From: Paracoccus hibiscisoli
GTDB lineage: Bacteria > Pseudomonadota > Alphaproteobacteria > Rhodobacterales > Rhodobacteraceae
Direction: 5' to 3'
Assembly: GCF_005048265.1 (NCBI RefSeq)
Contig: NZ_SUNH01000020.1
Coordinates: 1 to 64,000 of the forward strand
DNA length: 64,000 bases
The notes beneath the pieces were generated by a model. That model was not told the DNA's origin. It searched no databases and saw nothing but the letters and a program-made list of their open reading frames with translations. Below, piece by piece: positions 60,606 to 64,000 of this stretch. The position numbers and the translations under genes were made by a program. How positions within the stretch are numbered: the stretch's first letter is position 1; every line of letters starts with the position of its first letter.

Positions 60606-61466
60606 TCAGGTGCCGGTCTTGAGGCTTTCCTCCAGATAGATCTCGCGCAGGCGGCGCGCCACGGGGCCGACCTCGCCCGCGCCGACCGGGGTGCCGTCGA
60701 TCGAGATCACCGGCATCACGAAGGCCGAGGCGGAGGTGACGAAGGCCTCGTCCGCCGCTTGGGCCTCGGCGATGGTGAACGCGCGTTCCTCGACCTGCAT
60801 CTGCGCCTCGCGGGCAAAGCGCAGCACCGCCGCGCGGGTGATGCCGTGCAGGATGTCGTGGGACAGCTGGCGCGTGATGATCGTGTTGCCCTTGACGATA
60901 TAGGCGTTGTTCGACGTGCCCTCGGTCACCGCGCCGTCCTGGACCATCCAGGCATCGTCCGCGCCGCGCGCCTTGGCCTCCATCTTGGCCATCGACGGGT
61001 AGAGCAGCTGCACCGTCTTGATGTCGCGCCGGCCCCAGCGCAGATCCTCGACGCTGACGATCTTCCAGCCGGTCCTGGCTGCCGGGGCATCGGCCAGGCC
61101 AGGCTTCGCCTGGGTGAACATCACCACCGTGGGCACCGTGTCCGCGGGCGGATAGGCAAAGTCGCGGTCGCCGGGATTGCCGCGGGTGACCTGCAGGTAG
61201 ACCAGCCCGTCGGTGATGTCGTTCCGCGCCACCAGCTCGCGATGCGCGGCCAGATAGTCATCATCCGACAGCGGGTTGGTGATGGCCAGTTCCGACAGCG
61301 ACCGCTTCAGCCGCACCATGTGCCCGTCGAAGTCGATCAGCTTGCCGCCCAGGACGCTGACCACCTCATAGACGCCGTCGGCCATCAGGAACCCCCGGTC
61401 AAAGACAGACACCGTGGCCTGATCCTCGGGGAGATAATCGCCATTCACATAGACCGTCCGCGTCAT
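60606..61466 (-). CDS. dat: D-amino-acid aminotransferase (fold-type IV PLP enzyme)
   Basis: This 286-residue class IV transaminase has SVFDRGFLMADGVYEVV (arginine/tyrosine contact region), the catalytic lysine in RRDIKTVQLLYPSMAK and the phosphate-binding EGTSNNAYIV segment. It is most similar to D-alanine aminotransferases, though branched-chain and aminodeoxychorismate lyase relatives share the fold. ATG 61466 is the first start with the conserved YVNGDYLP beginning. Confidence 0.9.
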   Translation of the reverse strand: MTRTVYVNGDYLPEDQATVSVFDRGFLMADGVYEVVSVLGGKLIDFDGHMVRLKRSLSELAITNPLSDDDYLAAHRELVARNDITDGLVYLQVTRGNPGDRDFAYPPADTVPTVVMFTQAKPGLADAPAARTGWKIVSVEDLRWGRRDIKTVQLLYPSMAKMEAKARGADDAWMVQDGAVTEGTSNNAYIVKGNTIITRQLSHDILHGITRAAVLRFAREAQMQVEERAFTIAEAQAADEAFVTSASAFVMPVISIDGTPVGAGEVGPVARRLREIYLEESLKTGT

Positions 61467-61630
61467 CGCTGCCTCCGTGCCGTCGCGTGTTCGGGGCCGG
61501 TCCTGCGCCCAAAGCCCCGCTGCGTCAAGAACCGCGCCCGATGCCGCATTGCGGAAATAGGGCTTGCTGCGACCGCAGCGCAACATTATTACCGACCACA
61601 GGCCCGAATCTTGTCGAACTGGACCCTGCC

Positions 61631-62587
61631 ATGAGCTTTCGCCAACAGCCCCTGCCCCCCGCGCGCCTGAACCGCTGTCAGCTGTTCGGTCCCGGATCGC
61701 GCCCCGCGCTGTTTGCCAAGATGGCCGCATCCGCCGCCGACGTGATCAACCTGGACCTGGAGGATTCGGTCGCGCCCGATGACAAGGATCAGGCCCGCGC
61801 CAACATCATCACGGCGATCAACGAGGTCGACTGGGGCACCAAGACGCTGTCGGTGCGCATCAACGGACTGGACACGCCCTGGTGGTATCGCGACGTGGTC
61901 GACCTTCTGGAGCAGGCGGGCGAGCGGCTGGACCAGATCATGATCCCCAAGGCGGGATGCGCGGCCGACATCTATGCCGTGGACGCGCTGGTGACCGCCG
62001 TCGAGCGCGCCAAGGGTCGCACGAAACCCATCGCATTCGAGGTGATCATCGAATCCGCTGCCGGCATCTGCCATGTCGAGGAGATCGCCGCCGCCTCTCC
62101 GCGCCTGCAGGCGATCAGCTTGGGCGCCGCCGATTTTGCGGCATCAATGGGCATGGCCACCACCGGCATCGGCGGCACGCAGGAGAATTACTACATGATC
62201 CGGGACGGCCAGAAATACTGGCCCGATCCCTGGCACTGGGCGCAGACGGCCATCGTCGCGGCCTGCCGCATGCATGGGCTGCTGCCCGTGGACGGGCCCT
62301 TCGGCGATTTCAGCGACCCCGAGGGGTTCCGCGCGCAGGCCATGCGCAGCGCCACCCTGGGCATGGTCGGCAAATGGGCCATCCATCCCAGCCAGATCGC
62401 CTTGGCCAATGAGGTGTTCTCACCCTCCGAGGCCGCCGTGACCGAGGCGCGCGAGATCCTGGCCGCCATGGAGAAGGCCAAGGCCGAGGGCGCGGGCGCG
62501 ACCGTCTACAAGGGCCGCCTGGTCGACATCGCCTCGATCAAGCAGGCCGAGGTCACGCTGCGCCAGTCGGACCTGATCGGCGCCTGA
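61631..62587 (+). CDS. mcl1: L-malyl-CoA / beta-methylmalyl-CoA lyase
   Basis: This 318-residue CitE-like lyase cleaves malyl-CoA to acetyl-CoA and glyoxylate and condenses propionyl-CoA with glyoxylate in the ethylmalonyl-CoA pathway. RLNRCQLFGPGSRPALFAKM, NLDLEDSVAPDDKDQARANI, QIMIPKAGCAADIYAVDAL, EVIIESAAGICHVEEIA and GIGGTQENYYMI match the Rhodobacter Mcl1 type very closely. ATG 61631 is the only reasonable start. Context: divergent from dat, followed by a strong terminator. Confidence 0.95.
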   Translation: MSFRQQPLPPARLNRCQLFGPGSRPALFAKMAASAADVINLDLEDSVAPDDKDQARANIITAINEVDWGTKTLSVRINGLDTPWWYRDVVDLLEQAGERLDQIMIPKAGCAADIYAVDALVTAVERAKGRTKPIAFEVIIESAAGICHVEEIAAASPRLQAISLGAADFAASMGMATTGIGGTQENYYMIRDGQKYWPDPWHWAQTAIVAACRMHGLLPVDGPFGDFSDPEGFRAQAMRSATLGMVGKWAIHPSQIALANEVFSPSEAAVTEAREILAAMEKAKAEGAGATVYKGRLVDIASIKQAEVTLRQSDLIGA

Positions 62588-62641
62588 CGGAACCCCCGCA
62601 GCCCGGACCAGTGGAGGGGGACAGGCTGCACATGAGGGAGG

Positions 62642-62671
62642 AGCGGCCCCGCGATTGATCGCGGGGCCGCT
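62642..62671 (+). terminator. Hairpin after mcl1
   Basis: AGCGGCCCCGCGAT/ATCGCGGGGCCGCT, a perfect 14-bp inverted repeat with TG centre, 55 bp after the stop; ACCGTTTTC follows. Confidence 0.75.
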
Positions 62672-62692
62672 ACCGTTTTCAGACGCTGCGCG

Positions 62693-64000
62693 TCAGGTCT
62701 GCTTGACGGTGCGCCCCGGTGCGGGGCCGGTCAGCCAGGTTGCCGGGACATAGGCGCGGTCGGTCAGGTTATCGACGCCCAAGCTGATGTCGGTGCCCTG
62801 CGCCACGCCCGATTGCCAGATCCAGGTGGCAAAGATGTCATGCACCCCATAGCCCGCGCAATGCGTGCCGCAGACCTTCTCGCCCGGCGGCCAGCGTCCT
62901 GCGCGCACCCAGCCGCAGGGCGGGGCTGGCCCGCCAAGGCGGCGTTCAGGGTCATGCGGTCGTTGCGCAGGCTGTCCAGGTCGGCGCTGTCTTGATCCTG
63001 CCCCGACACCATGGCAATGGCCGCGCCCAGCTGCCAATTGCCGCTGGCATAGCTGGCCTCCAGCTCTTCGCCGCAGAGATAGGCACGGTCGATGTTCACA
63101 TAGGCCGGGGTCGGAAAGGGCGCGTTGGTGCGTTCGATCCGGTCGCGGATATGGTTACGGAACAGCGTCCCATTGACCGCCAGCCGGTCGCCCTGGGACC
63201 AGAGATCCGAAGCGGCATCGCTGATCACGGCCTCGAGGTTGCGGCCAATCCCCTCGGTCAGGTCTGGCGACGGAGCGCCGCCCAAAAAGCTGTCATAGAG
63301 CTCGTCCCCCGTCGGCACGCATTTGACCAGCGCGGCCGCCGAAGGCCGCCCAGCGGTCGCTCAGCCGATAGAGCGCGGCGACCTACGGCTCCAACACGTC
63401 GGTCGCCAGTCGGTTGTCGGTGGCGGTGACGCTGTCCCGGGCCTTGGTCCGCTGGCGGGTCTAGCGCGGCCCGGCACGTTACCGCCTCGGGGTGCGACGA
63501 CAAGATCGTGGTTGAGCTGCGGTCCTGATGCGACAGCTCCTACCCCAGGGTCAGGACATGGTCGTGGCCCGCAACCGACAGATCGGCGCGGCTCTAGGCC
63601 CTGCAGCCGCCACAGGGCATAGCCGCGCCGCCCCAGCAGGCTGGGCATGATCGGCTCGGCCGCGATGCGGTCCTGGCGGATGTCTTTGATGGTGTTGGAA
63701 TGTGACAGGGTGACCGTGGTGTCGATCAACGGATTGCCGACGGGCGCATAGCCCCAGGCCAGCCGCGCGGTCCGGTCGCGGGTCAGGATGTCCCCCACCC
63801 CCCAAGCCGGTGCATCCGGGAAACAGGCCGGGCTGCGGCCCCTGCAGCTGGTTCAGGTTCTGGTTGTCGCCTCTGGCCTCCAGATGCAGAGAGGACGCCT
63901 CGACCCGGGGATCGCCCAAGCGCTGGCGCGCCTTGAACAGCAGGCTCGGCGTGTCAGCGTTGGACCGCACGATGGTCCGGTCATCGGCATCGCGCGCGTC
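62693..64000 (-). pseudogene. Decayed TonB-dependent haem receptor
   Basis: The minus strand encodes recognisable pieces of an outer-membrane TonB-dependent receptor in several different frames. They are GYGVHDIFATWIWQSGVAQG and SLGVDNLTDRAYVPATWLTG with a near C-terminal GPAPGRTVK in one frame; DELYDSFLGG, RIERTNAPFPTPAYVNIDRAY and GEELEASYASGNWQLGAAIA (in parts) in another; and TDTTVTLSHSNTIKDIRQDR-like barrel pieces further upstream. Several frameshifts and in-frame stops break the frame. The C-terminus resembles haem/haemoglobin receptors (PATWLTGPAPGRT). The N-terminal part lies outside the window. Confidence 0.8.

Overview
The window is high-GC alphaproteobacterial chromosomal DNA, most likely from a Paracoccus-like member of the Rhodobacteraceae. 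The evidence is the F1-ATPase zeta-type inhibitor gene (6168-6482), the dusB-ntrB-ntrC-ntrY-ntrX cluster followed by trkA, trkH, hfq and hflX, an L-malyl-CoA lyase of the Rhodobacter Mcl1 type, and strong G/C preference at third codon positions. I see no rRNA genes, CRISPR array, insertion sequence, prophage or plasmid backbone. The only RNA gene found is one tRNA-Gly(TCC).

Layout. 270-4945 (minus): polar amino-acid ABC transporter plus a glutamine-synthetase-family enzyme. 5021-6036 (minus): purS and purC. 6168-9436: zeta inhibitor, an RcnB-like exported protein, then a minus-strand operon of two PaaI-type thioesterases and a MATE exporter. 9539-15910 (plus): two MerR regulators, an acyl-CoA dehydrogenase, thiolase and FadB-type protein, together a complete beta-oxidation set. 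16079-20590 (plus): a four-gene membrane module (TelA, DUF2927 lipoprotein, SPFH+GYF protein, double zinc-ribbon membrane protein), followed by a PfkB sugar kinase. 21655-33773 (minus): hflX, hfq, trkH, trkA, ntrX, ntrY, ntrC, ntrB, dusB. 34016-40680: serine dehydratase, an HWE histidine kinase, a lipoprotein, yjbH-yjbF exopolysaccharide genes and a tiny exported membrane protein. 40879-44103: zinc uptake (znuB, znuC and zur divergent from znuA). 44254-47152: hemP, rluB with a very long repetitive tail, tadA, tRNA-Gly and a 28-residue membrane peptide. 47228-59589: pheT and pheS separated by three opposite-strand exported or membrane protein genes, an alanine symporter, a P450, a VOC protein, CsbD, L20, L35, a small membrane protein and pyruvate kinase. 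59685-62587: N-formylglutamate amidohydrolase, D-amino-acid aminotransferase and malyl-CoA lyase. 62693-64000: a decayed TonB-dependent haem receptor running off the window.

Functionally this is core metabolism and regulation: nitrogen sensing (Ntr), amino-acid uptake and use, fatty-acid oxidation feeding acetyl-CoA, the malyl-CoA route for C2 assimilation, potassium and zinc homeostasis, and translation factors.

The least explained items are: a five-unit array of 11-bp repeats occurring in two intergenic regions (with a remnant in a third); the TelA/SPFH/zinc-ribbon operon, which resembles the Bacillus ydjG-ydjI partners of PspA; a dispersed 23-nt intergenic motif present three times; and NtrC and NtrX proteins that both lack the sigma-54 contact motif.
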